Shown here piece after piece: positions 7,309 through 16,283 of a stretch of 64,000 nucleotides of DNA. This DNA is from Eggerthella sinensis (GTDB lineage Bacteria; Actinomycetota; Coriobacteriia; Coriobacteriales; Eggerthellaceae). The stretch is taken from positions 1 to 64,000 of the forward strand of contig NZ_PPTT01000005.1 in NCBI RefSeq assembly GCF_003339815.1, written 5' to 3'. Under the pieces are notes generated by a model that worked only from the letters and a program-made list of their open reading frames with translations, was not told where the DNA came from and did not search any database. The stretch's first letter is position 1. The number at the start of each line of letters is the position of its first letter. Made by a program: the position numbers and the translations under genes.

Positions 7309-8970
7309 CTAAAGACGATGCAAGAACCGCTTGAAGCGGGCTCCCGCGAACCGAACCCGCTTCGGCAGGAAGCGAAACCGTTTCATCATGCCGTCGTATC
7401 CGTCCGAGCAAAGGGCCTCCCACACGGGTTCCCTCGGTTGGGTGCACGATGTAGGACGCGACAGCATCGGATTGCCGGGAAGCGACTCTTCCAAGGAAGA
7501 CCTGCGCGCGTCGATGTCGCAACGCTTCGCGGCGTCAAGGCCCTTCGGCGTGTTGGCAAGAACAAGCGAGACCCCCAAATCGTCTGAGAATGCCGCAATC
7601 CTCGTACGTTCGATGCCCCAGAAGTCGGCGATGGTCACATCGGAAGAACGATTCGAGGTCGTATAAGGGCATGCGTAACAGGAAGGGCGAAGCATTCTGT
7701 TTCCATAAAACAGCCTTTTCCAAGACTCGACCATGCGACTCCCCTGATGAACGCTTCCGTCGTCGCACGCCACGGCCTCGCAATGCCCCCATCCGCGATT
7801 CTTGGGCCGGTGGTTGTATGCAACCACCTTGCAACCCAACCGCCGCTCGAGAAACCGGAGATGCGCGGCGAACAGGCCGGGGGAAGGCACGCCATGGCAG
7901 ATAAGGTCAGCAGTCAACAGCCACCCCCCCCCCATCTCGCCGCACGCGTGGCGCACAGCGTCAACCTGGCAAGGCGTGCCCGTGAAAAGAACCGGTCGAC
8001 CAGAGGAAAGATCGGCGCTCACCATGGCTATCGTCGAACCCATATCGCTCTGGGAATACTTCGACCCCATGCAGCGTTCGCACTCCTCCAGCGTCTCGCA
8101 CCGAATATGACGAGCTTCGAGGCCGTCGTCGAACGCGCAGCCGTACACAACGCCCCCTTGGCCTATCATGTAATCGGCAAGCGCATAGAACATACCTCCC
8201 GACGAGCTTTTTTCCCGCACTTCGTCTGAACGATGCTTTGCCGCGAACACCAGTGGAAACTCCTCTTCCTGCACACGATCGAGATCGATGCTCGCATCCA
8301 TTCCGACGCTCTCCCTTCTATCACGTTCCACCCCTTTGCCGCCGGTATGAAAAACAAGGTGCGCAGCATCCTTGAGCGATCGTCTCGCCCCAAGCGCGCC
8401 AACGTTCTTGCAGGCTGCGCCGAACCCATCCCTCACCAGCGATTCCCAAAACCCGTCGTGCAGGCGGGATGCCCGAGGCGGGTGAAGGAGCATAGGCTGT
8501 TCCGGATTCGCGCAGAGGGAAGGAGCGCTGGCCACGAGATTGAGCGAATGCGCAGCTCCCTTCAGGAAACGAAGACCATGCGCGGTATTTGCGAAAAGGC
8601 ACGACACCCCCGTATCGTCGGCAATACCCGGATGAGCCCGTTCGATTCCCCAGTAATCGCCCATCGACAGGTCGCCGGGGCGAATGATTGAGTGGTACGA
8701 GCATGCCAAACAACTCGGACGCAGCATCATCTTGTTCCAGACGCGCTTCCAAGCCCGCGTTCGCACGGTCGCTTCCTCGAACGTTCCGTCGTCGTACACG
8801 GCCCGCTCCTCGTATAAACCCCACGGGGTGTGCCCGCGATGCCGGTATCCGACAACGTGCTTCCCCGTGCATGCTTCGAGCCAGTCCACATAGGAACGAA
8901 AGCCCTTCGGCGACGGAACGCCTAAACAAACCAGATCGCAGGTGATCAAACCGTTCACCTTATCGCTCAT
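7309..8970 (-). CDS. Tandem FrhB-like (F420 hydrogenase beta-subunit family) protein, half-duplicated
   Basis: A 553-residue protein of the coenzyme F420 hydrogenase/dehydrogenase beta-subunit family found in polysaccharide clusters, where it is usually a flavin/iron-sulfur oxidoreductase of unknown substrate. Residues 1-~225 are only the C-terminal half of the domain (LITCDLVCLGVPSP, LRPSCLACSY, MGDYWGIER). Residues ~240-553 are a full domain (EKSSSGGMFYALADYM, VLFTGTPCQVDAVR, LLTADLICHGVPSP, LRPSCYACPY, IADFWGIER). The two copies align clearly but are diverged. A run of ten G (7924-7933) lies inside copy 2 (residues 346-349, MGGG). The start ATG overlaps the flippase stop as ATGA and has GAGG upstream. 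The N-terminal iron-sulfur domain is missing and is supplied by the next gene. Confidence 0.8.
   Translation of the reverse strand: MSDKVNGLITCDLVCLGVPSPKGFRSYVDWLEACTGKHVVGYRHRGHTPWGLYEERAVYDDGTFEEATVRTRAWKRVWNKMMLRPSCLACSYHSIIRPGDLSMGDYWGIERAHPGIADDTGVSCLFANTAHGLRFLKGAAHSLNLVASAPSLCANPEQPMLLHPPRASRLHDGFWESLVRDGFGAACKNVGALGARRSLKDAAHLVFHTGGKGVERDRRESVGMDASIDLDRVQEEEFPLVFAAKHRSDEVREKSSSGGMFYALADYMIGQGGVVYGCAFDDGLEARHIRCETLEECERCMGSKYSQSDMGSTIAMVSADLSSGRPVLFTGTPCQVDAVRHACGEMGGGWLLTADLICHGVPSPGLFAAHLRFLERRLGCKVVAYNHRPKNRGWGHCEAVACDDGSVHQGSRMVESWKRLFYGNRMLRPSCYACPYTTSNRSSDVTIADFWGIERTRIAAFSDDLGVSLVLANTPKGLDAAKRCDIDARRSSLEESLPGNPMLSRPTSCTQPREPVWEALCSDGYDGMMKRFRFLPKRVRFAGARFKRFLHRL
7924..7933 (-). 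repeat. Poly-G tract (10 G) inside the FrhB-like gene
   Basis: Ten consecutive C on the plus strand are ten G in the coding strand, reading Met-Gly-Gly-Gly-Trp. A one-base slip would truncate copy 2 of the FrhB-like protein. With the other tract in this operon it is a candidate phase-variation site. Homopolymers of this length are also prone to sequencing error. Confidence 0.8.
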
Positions 8971-10475
8971 AGCATCTTCCTCAGTCTCGTCATCAAGCTT
9001 CTGAATTGCTCCCGCTCCGCGAGCCAGCAGCACGAGACGCAAACCAGCAACCCCCACGCCAGCATGGCCGCAGCCACTATCAGCCAATCGGTCCAACTGC
9101 TGCCCGAATACCCAACCGCTATGAACGGCGCTGCTATCAACGCGCATTCCACGACGCTCACGAGCATGCGCTTCGCCGTATCGCGTATGGGGGTTTTCGT
9201 CAACACGTTCGGTATGAACACCAGCAAGTCGAGGTCGCGATACAGGTTCGACAGGCAGCATCCGATCAGTATTCCCGGCATTCCGGCAACCAAACCGCCG
9301 ACGATCGAGCCGGCCAGCAATATGAGCGTCTGAAAAGTCGTCTGTATACGCGTCTCTCGATACATCCCCGCTGCGATGACGAGCAATCCTTGAGGGGTCT
9401 TAAGATGGTAGAGAAACACGTTCAGCACCGCGAGAAACCCGACCGCGGGATAGACGTAGTTCAACTCCGTGATTCCCGAGGTGTAGAGTCCAACAAAAGA
9501 GTTGATCAGCGCGAGAGCAATCCCGCACATGAGGGCGTTACTCGTATACGATATGGTTTGCAGCTCCTTGAATGCGCACTGCAGCGTCTCCGCCTGCCCC
9601 CGAGCGATCACATCGCCGAACGAGGCCTGCGTACCGCCGATGAACGACGTACACACGCTTTGAATCCCATTCGCCACCAGAAGATAGATCGAAAACACAC
9701 TGACGAGGGCGAGGTCTTGCAGCACGAAAGTCGCAATGATAACCGGAGCCCCGCTTTGAACCGCACCGAGCACTTGCAGGTAAAACGCATTCCATCTTTG
9801 ATCAAGCCGATATCCCTTGTCGTCGGCAGAGAAGTCCACTTGCTTGAATTTCGATTTGGCGTACAGGGACAGGATCACCGAGCGAATAATCACCGGAGCG
9901 ATGGCCGCGATGTATACGATTTCCACCGAGAAGCCAAGAAAAGCAAGCGCCGCTATCACGCACGCATACAGCACCTTGTACAGAATGGTGGCTATCTGAA
10001 TGACCCAGTTACGCTGCGACGCGGTGAGCAGCACGCGATACTTCGCCAAGGTGAAGAAATCGAGCACCCCCATCGAGCCCAACGAAACCACCAGCAGGAC
10101 AACTTGCACGCTGCCCATGGAGCCGCAGTCGACGAAAACGGGATACACGAAAGCGAGCACCGCGATAAGGGCCACGAATATCCAGCCCGATCGATAGTAG
10201 AACCGCTTCGCCGCCGAGACGACCACGCTCACGGCTCCGTAATCCTTGGATGCGAGCGGCTTGTACAGCGCGAACACGGCAGCACCCGATATGCCCGCCT
10301 CCACCAGGCTTATATACGATACGAACTGCGTCAACGAGGTGACCAGACCGTTTACGTCCGAACCGTAGTAAGAAATCACCACGCGGGGCACGATAAAGGC
10401 GACGAGGATGTTCACCATCTGCAAGGCAAACGACCAAAAGGCATTGCCGAAGAACGATTTCGAGCGGCTCAGCAC
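8967..10475 (-). CDS. wzx: Polysaccharide flippase (Wzx/MATE-like)
   Basis: A 502-residue integral membrane protein with about 12-14 transmembrane segments and the RSKSFFGNAFWSFALQMVN start typical of oligosaccharide flippases. These move undecaprenyl-diphosphate-linked glycan units across the membrane. The likely start is GTG 10475, overlapping the upstream ligase by 7 nt with GGAG nine bases before it; an in-frame upstream extension to 10874 is antisense-like Arg/Gly-rich sequence. It ends in ATGA overlap with the FrhB-like gene. Confidence 0.85.
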   Translation of the reverse strand: MLSRSKSFFGNAFWSFALQMVNILVAFIVPRVVISYYGSDVNGLVTSLTQFVSYISLVEAGISGAAVFALYKPLASKDYGAVSVVVSAAKRFYYRSGWIFVALIAVLAFVYPVFVDCGSMGSVQVVLLVVSLGSMGVLDFFTLAKYRVLLTASQRNWVIQIATILYKVLYACVIAALAFLGFSVEIVYIAAIAPVIIRSVILSLYAKSKFKQVDFSADDKGYRLDQRWNAFYLQVLGAVQSGAPVIIATFVLQDLALVSVFSIYLLVANGIQSVCTSFIGGTQASFGDVIARGQAETLQCAFKELQTISYTSNALMCGIALALINSFVGLYTSGITELNYVYPAVGFLAVLNVFLYHLKTPQGLLVIAAGMYRETRIQTTFQTLILLAGSIVGGLVAGMPGILIGCCLSNLYRDLDLLVFIPNVLTKTPIRDTAKRMLVSVVECALIAAPFIAVGYSGSSWTDWLIVAAAMLAWGLLVCVSCCWLAEREQFRSLMTRLRKML

Positions 10476-11767
10476 GACTCGCTCCGTCCCGCATGCTCCG
10501 AGCGCCGCCTGCGGTACACCCACAACGACATGCTGCACGCCACCAGATAGGGAATGTACACCTGCATATCGTAGAGGGGGTTGCCGGTCAGGCAGTACAT
10601 GATGAAGAACGCCTGTATGGCCAACGACCCCGCCAACGCCCCTTCTATGGACGCGTCGGAAGCATGGTCGCGAAACGCCTCTCTGTCTTTCGCAAGTTTC
10701 ATGCTCGCGGCAAACAGCCCCACCGCAGCCGCCACCAGCAGACCGAGGCCGACGACACCCTCTTCGGCAAGCACCTGCAGATACACGTTGTGCGCATTCA
10801 TCGTCTCGAATCCGCGCGCCAAAAACGACCAGCTCAGCAAGCTCGCGTTGAATGCCTGGGTGTAAGAGCCCCATCCGTTGCCCAAAAGCAGATCATCACC
10901 CCACATGGTCATGCAGAGCTCGTAAAACGGGGTTCGCCCGTTCATGGTGTCATCTTCCATCGCGTCGGAAAACCGATCGAACACGAACAGCACATCGGGC
11001 GCGATAAAGGAAGCGGCGAACAAGGCGAGAACGCCGACGGCGCCCACCACGGCAAGCTTCCCGATTCCTCCCGTGCCGCGCATCGCCACGAAGGAAACCG
11101 CTATCGAAGCGATACCGAACGCCAAATGCGCGCGCTTCGCCGTGAGCAGCAGCGCGAACAGAATCAAGACGAGCAGGGCAAGGTAGGGCGCTTTTTTCTT
11201 GTGCTCCATTGCGAGGGCATACGAAGCCAACGCCCCGAGGGCAAGATAGATTCCGTTCGTCGAGTAGTGAGCCGTGAACCCCGATCGATAGCCGCGGCCG
11301 GTGATGGTCAGCCTATCGCTGAAAAACTGCGGGTAGATAAACCGATCGTACAGGTCCGGAACCATCCAGGTCGCAATCGTGACAAGTGCATGGAATGCCG
11401 AAAACACCGCTATCAGAACGAGTGCCGTGCGAATCCATCCGGCGTGCGGCAGCGAGACCAAGAGCACGACCGCCACGAGGGACATGCCGAACAAAGCGAA
11501 CCAGGCCAACCCGTTTCCCGCGACGATATCCACGTTCTTGTTCAGCACCGCCAGAGCGAAGAACCCGATGAAGGCAATGAGGGGCTTCGGAATCGAGAGC
11601 CTGCATCTCCCCCGCGCAACCCGGAAGGTCAAGCACGCAACGGCAAGACAGATCGACAGACACTGCACGGCCGTCGACTTCAGCAAGGTCTGGCAGAAAA
11701 ACGGCGGGGCCAGCAGCAGAACCAACGCCAGGGTAACCGGCGCGTCACGTTGGGTTTCGGTTGTCAC
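10469..11767 (-). CDS. O-antigen ligase/polymerase family membrane protein
   Basis: A 432-residue polytopic protein with about 11 hydrophobic segments and a large loop near residues 270-330 (MNGRTPFYELCMTMWGDDLL, LGNGWGSYTQAF, AHNVYLQVLAEEGVVG). The AHNxYLxxLxExG signature is characteristic of the Wzy_C/O-antigen ligase superfamily. In a Wzx-linked operon it most likely polymerises the repeat unit (Wzy role), but ligation to a cell-wall acceptor is also possible. The start is GTG 11767, overlapping the upstream stop (GTGA). Confidence 0.8.
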   Translation of the reverse strand: MTTETQRDAPVTLALVLLLAPPFFCQTLLKSTAVQCLSICLAVACLTFRVARGRCRLSIPKPLIAFIGFFALAVLNKNVDIVAGNGLAWFALFGMSLVAVVLLVSLPHAGWIRTALVLIAVFSAFHALVTIATWMVPDLYDRFIYPQFFSDRLTITGRGYRSGFTAHYSTNGIYLALGALASYALAMEHKKKAPYLALLVLILFALLLTAKRAHLAFGIASIAVSFVAMRGTGGIGKLAVVGAVGVLALFAASFIAPDVLFVFDRFSDAMEDDTMNGRTPFYELCMTMWGDDLLLGNGWGSYTQAFNASLLSWSFLARGFETMNAHNVYLQVLAEEGVVGLGLLVAAAVGLFAASMKLAKDREAFRDHASDASIEGALAGSLAIQAFFIMYCLTGNPLYDMQVYIPYLVACSMSLWVYRRRRSEHAGRSESC

Positions 11768-12891
11768 GAGCGAAGCATCCTTCTCAAGAAATCGAGAGAT
11801 GCGCGCCGATATTCCTCAAGACGGCCCCTCACACGTTCGTAGTCGATGGGACCCGCAAGCGCATCCCCTGAAGACACTCGGCGGCTGCGCAGGTCGAACG
11901 CATCAAGAAGATCCTCCAACCTGCTTTCCCTCGTTTTCAGCGCATCGCTGCATTGCGCGCTTTGAAACCAGCAGAATTGTTTCTCCATCAGAATGGAGAA
12001 ACAGCTTCCGTGAAACGAGTTCGTGACCACCAAGCTTGCCTGCTTGATCCAGCCGAGAAATTCTTCGGGACCCGCATCCCGCACGTTCGTGACGCCGCTC
12101 AGCGCGAACGCGCCGTTATGAAGCACGACCACGTCGACGCCCATCTGATCGGCAATCCGCCGAGCCCACTGCAGACAATCCGCATCCACTCGCCCCAGGC
12201 CGAATACCAAAAGGTACGGCCGAGCCTGTCGCGGATCAACCGCCATGCGTTCCCACGCTTCTTTCGACAACAACATGACTGGATCGCACACAACGCACGG
12301 ATCCACGCCCGCTGCGGTTCGAAGGTAGGCGGCCGCACCTTGCTCCCGAACGCCCACCAAGGAGAAATCCCGGACAAGACGCGTTCCGACGGGCTGAAAC
12401 GACTCGGACCAGCTTCTGACCCCCAAGCTGGCGGCATAGGACGCTTTTCGTCTCGAGTCGTCGATAAAGTCGAGGAAGTACGAGGTGTCGTCCTCGGTGA
12501 TCGCAGGATTCCAAACCTGATCGCTCCCCACGATAACCAAGCGAAACCGATCGCAATACGCGCGAAGTTCATCCTTGCGAACAGGCTCCGTCAGAATAAG
12601 ATGATTCTCTCTGAACTCTGCGAACTTCGCATGTTTGACGGTGCGGAATCGAGATCGTGCAAGCCAGCCGATTTTCGCCTTGACTCCCCTGCCCGCAGCA
12701 TAGTGGGATGCGCGTATCGCCTCGCACGAATAGTTCAACAACTCCGTATCGAAACCCTCGTTCAGCACGGCTTGTTGCAACGCGTACGACTGCAGCACGG
12801 CACCGTAGTTAATCGCCTCATGAAACGTGAGGGTTGCCACGACACCCTGACGATTCCGCTCCGTTTGCCGGCCTTTCGGACGCTCCTCCAT
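11764..12891 (-). CDS. Polysaccharide pyruvyltransferase family protein
   Basis: A 375-residue protein of the CsaB-like family, which adds pyruvate ketals to sugars from phosphoenolpyruvate. Visible family marks are TFHEAINYGAVLQSYALQ at the N-terminus, VIVGSDQVWNP around residue 120, SYAASLGV near 153 and VVTNSFHGSCFSILM near 290 containing the conserved His. These proteins are frequently encoded with FrhB-like proteins in gut bacterial capsule clusters, as here. The start ATG 12891 lies 24 nt after the Stealth stop. Confidence 0.88.
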   Translation of the reverse strand: MEERPKGRQTERNRQGVVATLTFHEAINYGAVLQSYALQQAVLNEGFDTELLNYSCEAIRASHYAAGRGVKAKIGWLARSRFRTVKHAKFAEFRENHLILTEPVRKDELRAYCDRFRLVIVGSDQVWNPAITEDDTSYFLDFIDDSRRKASYAASLGVRSWSESFQPVGTRLVRDFSLVGVREQGAAAYLRTAAGVDPCVVCDPVMLLSKEAWERMAVDPRQARPYLLVFGLGRVDADCLQWARRIADQMGVDVVVLHNGAFALSGVTNVRDAGPEEFLGWIKQASLVVTNSFHGSCFSILMEKQFCWFQSAQCSDALKTRESRLEDLLDAFDLRSRRVSSGDALAGPIDYERVRGRLEEYRRASLDFLRRMLRS

Positions 12892-12915
12892 AGTGATCCC
12901 TACCTCACCCTCGAC

Positions 12916-13929
12916 TTACCGCTCAAAAGAAGACTTGTCCGGAAACAATCCATCGAACGCAGACGCAAGCGCCCTCCGTTCCGCAGGAAAGGTTTCGGCC
13001 GTCGCAACGTCGTTTATGCACACGATGGAGTATTGGCCGCCGAAAACCTGCGCAAGCATATCGGCGTCAACGGCCTGCTTGAAATAGCGTCTGCCGCGTA
13101 AATCGCTCGGCGCAAACGAGCCCGTGACCAGCTGCCAGTCGCGGACAAGCCAGGGCGTCACGTTTTCGTACGCGCGGAATTTCGTCAGGCACGTCGCATC
13201 GAGCTCGTCGTATTCCTCTTCCCACAACGTCTCGAACGTGCTCTTGAGGAACGTCTGAACCGTATGCTGCTCGATAAAGCCGGTGAACCTCGGCCACGGC
13301 AGAAGACAGAGCGTCCTCAGCATCTTTGCACCGTATTTCGGATTGAACCATTTGAAGAAGTGATCTCGCAGCACCTTGTTTTTCCGGAAATGGCGGTTGA
13401 TCACGGCAACGTTGTTCACCTCCATCAGCAACTTGTTGTACCGATCGCGAGAAGGGGCGTTCAAGGCGGCGAAGTCGCACGGAAGACCTCGTTTGAACAG
13501 GTCGCTCTTCGCAAGAGGACGCAACGCGTACACATCGTCGTTAAAGTACACGAAGTGCTCGGCAAGCTCCGGAATGCGATGGAAATTGAGTTCTATCGTA
13601 TGGGAGTTGAACGTGGGGAGATACCGACTCGGGATAAAGTCCTCATGCCGTACGATACGCAGGTGCGGATTGCGTTCGTTCAGCCATGACGGAACATGCC
13701 CGTACGTGACGAAATGCACGTACCGTACCCAGGGCATGTTCTGCTCGATCCCCCTGAACCAGTAGCGCAGCGTATTCCAATCGCGAAACCGAATAGCTCC
13801 CTTCGCCCAATCGTCGGCAATCGACGAATCGTTCCGCTCGTAGCGAGCGCGCTCCGCCGCCCAGCCCTCATCCGATCCGTCAACCCAGGTAACGACGACG
13901 TCAACGGGAAAGTCTTCGACAGGACTCAC
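12916..13929 (-). CDS. Stealth-family sugar-phosphate transferase
   Basis: A 337-residue protein with the Stealth conserved regions in order: CR1 PVDVVVTWVDGSDEGW (residues 7-22), CR2 RFRDWNTLRYWFRGIEQNMP to FVYFNDDVYALRPL (about 45-145), CR3 around the HFFKWFNPKYG segment, and CR4 CINDV near 310. The family, which includes capsule polymerases and human GNPTAB, transfers a hexose-1-phosphate or similar sugar phosphate from a nucleotide sugar to an acceptor, making phosphodiester links. The GTG start at 13929 overlaps the upstream stop (GTGA) and has GGGGG before it. Confidence 0.9.
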   Translation of the reverse strand: MSPVEDFPVDVVVTWVDGSDEGWAAERARYERNDSSIADDWAKGAIRFRDWNTLRYWFRGIEQNMPWVRYVHFVTYGHVPSWLNERNPHLRIVRHEDFIPSRYLPTFNSHTIELNFHRIPELAEHFVYFNDDVYALRPLAKSDLFKRGLPCDFAALNAPSRDRYNKLLMEVNNVAVINRHFRKNKVLRDHFFKWFNPKYGAKMLRTLCLLPWPRFTGFIEQHTVQTFLKSTFETLWEEEYDELDATCLTKFRAYENVTPWLVRDWQLVTGSFAPSDLRGRRYFKQAVDADMLAQVFGGQYSIVCINDVATAETFPAERRALASAFDGLFPDKSSFER

Positions 13930-15365
13930 TTCTTGTCCCCCTTTGACATGTCCGTTTTGATCTGCGTCGTGGATATCTCGGGCGTCCTCGGCAGGTACAC
14001 TACGTCCACGCCTTCCTCTTTCAGGAAGTCGAACTGCCCCGTCCAATCGTCCCCCATGGCGAACACATCGACGTCGTAGGCATGCATATCGCGACGCTTC
14101 TGGTCCCAGCTCGACTCCGGCACCACCTCGTCGACGTAGCCGACCGCTTCAACCATGGTTTTGCGCTGTTCGTAACTGAAATAGCAGCGTTTCTTCTTCT
14201 CGTTCCAGTTGAATTCATCGGTCGATATCGCCACGATCAAGCGATCGCCCAGCGCGCGAGCACGACGCAACAAGTTGATGTGACCGTAATGCAGAAGATC
14301 GAACGTTCCGTACGTCATCACCGTTCTCTGCTTGCGTCCGTACGCCTCACAGGTAAGCTTGCGCGTCATGAGCGCTCCAACCACGCTCTGAGGACGCGCG
14401 CATCCGCTGACGACCGCTTGCACAGCATCGACGATCGGCATGTCCACACCGTAGCGCACGGACAGCTGCACGGCGGCAGGAAGGGCGTTCAAGCCCTCAA
14501 CGACCATGCCCACCTCGGCAACCGCTTCCTCGACGGACATGCCGCCGGCAATGAGAAAGCCGGCCCGATAATTCCTGCTATGCACGCTCGAAGCGGTAAC
14601 CACCAGGTCCCCCACCCCGGCCAAGCCGCTAAAGGTCTCCGCGAGGCACCCCGCTGCGACGCCGAGGCGGGTCATCTCGGCGATGCCGCGCGCAATGAGC
14701 GCAGCACGCGAGTTATCCCCGTACCCCAAACCCGCAGCCATACCGGATGCCAGCGCAACCACGTTCTTGAGCGCTCCGCAAAGCTCGACTCCTTTGACAT
14801 CCGAACCGGTATAGACGCGAAAAACCTCGTTGGAAAACGCCTTTTGCACGCGAAGTGCAGCTGCGCGATGGGCGCTCGCTGCGACGATGGCCGACGGCAT
14901 GTCGCGCGCAACCTCCTCAGCGTGCGTAGGGCCGGAGAAGGCGACAAGCGCATTGCACGGAGAGCCCGTCTTCGTCAATTCATCCTCGATCACTGCGGTC
15001 ATAGAGAAGAGGGTGTCCGCCTCTATTCCCTTCGTCGCGCAGACGATGATCTGAGAAGGGTCCGCCACGCGGGCAATCGTCTTCGCGATGCCGCGAACGA
15101 ATTGAGACGCCGTCGCGCACACGATGATCGTCGCTTCTTTGCAGGCACGCTCGAGATCGTCCGTGAGTCGCACGCTCTCGGGTATACGCACACCGGAAAG
15201 CTGAGGCAGCGACCGTTCAAGGTCCAACCGCATCGATTTCTTCGTGCTTTCAGACCACACCTCAACCTGATGCCCCTGCAGAGCCATCAGCCGAGCAAGC
15301 GCGATACCCCAGGTTCCGCTCCCTATCATGCATATACGCTCCACGCATCCCGTTTCATGCGCCAT
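13926..15365 (-). CDS. Fused glycerol-3-phosphate dehydrogenase and glycerol-3-phosphate cytidylyltransferase (GpsA-TagD)
   Basis: A 479-residue protein with two enzymes in one chain. Residues ~8-330 are an NAD(P)-dependent glycerol-3-phosphate dehydrogenase: GSGTWGIALA dinucleotide motif, CATKGIE, FSGPTHAEE, LKNVVALASGMAAGLGYGDN. Residues ~345-479 are a nucleotidyltransferase of the TagD type: TYGTFDLLHYGHINLLRRA (HxGH motif) and RTPEISTTQIK (ISTT motif). Together they would reduce dihydroxyacetone phosphate to glycerol-3-phosphate and activate it to CDP-glycerol. The start chosen is ATG 15365, two bases after the LicD stop; ATG 15389 is possible. The fusion is unusual, because these are normally separate genes. 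Confidence 0.88.
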   Translation of the reverse strand: MAHETGCVERICMIGSGTWGIALARLMALQGHQVEVWSESTKKSMRLDLERSLPQLSGVRIPESVRLTDDLERACKEATIIVCATASQFVRGIAKTIARVADPSQIIVCATKGIEADTLFSMTAVIEDELTKTGSPCNALVAFSGPTHAEEVARDMPSAIVAASAHRAAALRVQKAFSNEVFRVYTGSDVKGVELCGALKNVVALASGMAAGLGYGDNSRAALIARGIAEMTRLGVAAGCLAETFSGLAGVGDLVVTASSVHSRNYRAGFLIAGGMSVEEAVAEVGMVVEGLNALPAAVQLSVRYGVDMPIVDAVQAVVSGCARPQSVVGALMTRKLTCEAYGRKQRTVMTYGTFDLLHYGHINLLRRARALGDRLIVAISTDEFNWNEKKKRCYFSYEQRKTMVEAVGYVDEVVPESSWDQKRRDMHAYDVDVFAMGDDWTGQFDFLKEEGVDVVYLPRTPEISTTQIKTDMSKGDKK

Positions 15366-15366
15366 G

Positions 15367-16281
15367 TTAGCCGACAACACTCGCTCCATCCTCTTCGTCA
15401 CCGTTGCCATCGAACATCGGATGCTTGACCACGTGCACGCTATGGACGGCCCGATGCCCTTCCGAAGGGGGAACCATGTAGTCACCGTACGTTGCAGAAA
15501 GCACCGAATCGTAGTCGCGCGGCCCCTTGAGCACCGCTGATTCGAATTCGTATTCGACAAGATCTTCGAGAGAAGCTCGAGGCCACGTTTGACGTTCTCC
15601 GGAGTACGTTCCCACGCCGCAGAAGCACGCTTCGCCCTCAGTGCATCGGTAGCGCCTGAGAGCAGCGTCGTATTTCTTCAAGCGCTCGCCAACATCCATC
15701 CAACTGCCGAAATGGGTGATCGAGCAGAATTCGATGATGGCCTGCTGCCACCACGCGCGTCCGGGCCTTGATCGGTTGACCGTCTCCTCGAAAGAAGCGA
15801 AGGCGCACATCGCCTTGTGCCACAGGATGCGGAGGTACTGAATGCCACGACCGAAACGTCCGTCGGGAATGCCGTCGAGGACGAAGATGTCCAGCCAGAT
15901 GGCAAGATCGTTCCGCTCGCCATACGAATCGAGTCGCATGAGGGTGCGGTTGTCCACGATTCGCGTCACGTAGCGTCGCGTATTCCCCAACGAAAAGTGC
16001 TGAACCTCGTAATAATCGGGCAATTCGTCAGGGGCGATTCGAAGGAAGCGATCGAGGTCATCGCGAAACATGAGCACATCGATATCGTCGTCCCACGGTA
16101 TGAACCCTTTGTGCCGCACCGCCCCGATCAGCGATCCGAAAGCGAGGCTGTAGCGCAGATCGTGCTTGCGGCATATCCCGTCAAGGCAGGTGGCCATTTC
16201 CAACACCGTTCCCTGCACGATGGCCAAAGCGCCGCCCTCGCACGCCCGCTCGAACGCGGGCGAATTTCGTTCCTCAGACAA
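15367..16281 (-). CDS. LicD family phosphotransferase
   Basis: A 304-residue LicD/fukutin-family enzyme. The signature SLAFGSLIGAVRHKGFIPWD followed by the acidic DDDIDVLM motif at about residues 62-70 binds metal and the nucleotide donor. Family members transfer phosphocholine (LicD), or ribitol- or glycerol-phosphate (fukutin group), from CDP-linked donors to a glycan. Because the next gene would make CDP-glycerol, phosphoglycerol is the likely group here. It begins with TTG at 16281, two bases after the upstream stop, with GGAAGG correctly spaced. Confidence 0.88.
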   Translation of the reverse strand: MSEERNSPAFERACEGGALAIVQGTVLEMATCLDGICRKHDLRYSLAFGSLIGAVRHKGFIPWDDDIDVLMFRDDLDRFLRIAPDELPDYYEVQHFSLGNTRRYVTRIVDNRTLMRLDSYGERNDLAIWLDIFVLDGIPDGRFGRGIQYLRILWHKAMCAFASFEETVNRSRPGRAWWQQAIIEFCSITHFGSWMDVGERLKKYDAALRRYRCTEGEACFCGVGTYSGERQTWPRASLEDLVEYEFESAVLKGPRDYDSVLSATYGDYMVPPSEGHRAVHSVHVVKHPMFDGNGDEEDGASVVG

Positions 16282-16283
16282 GG

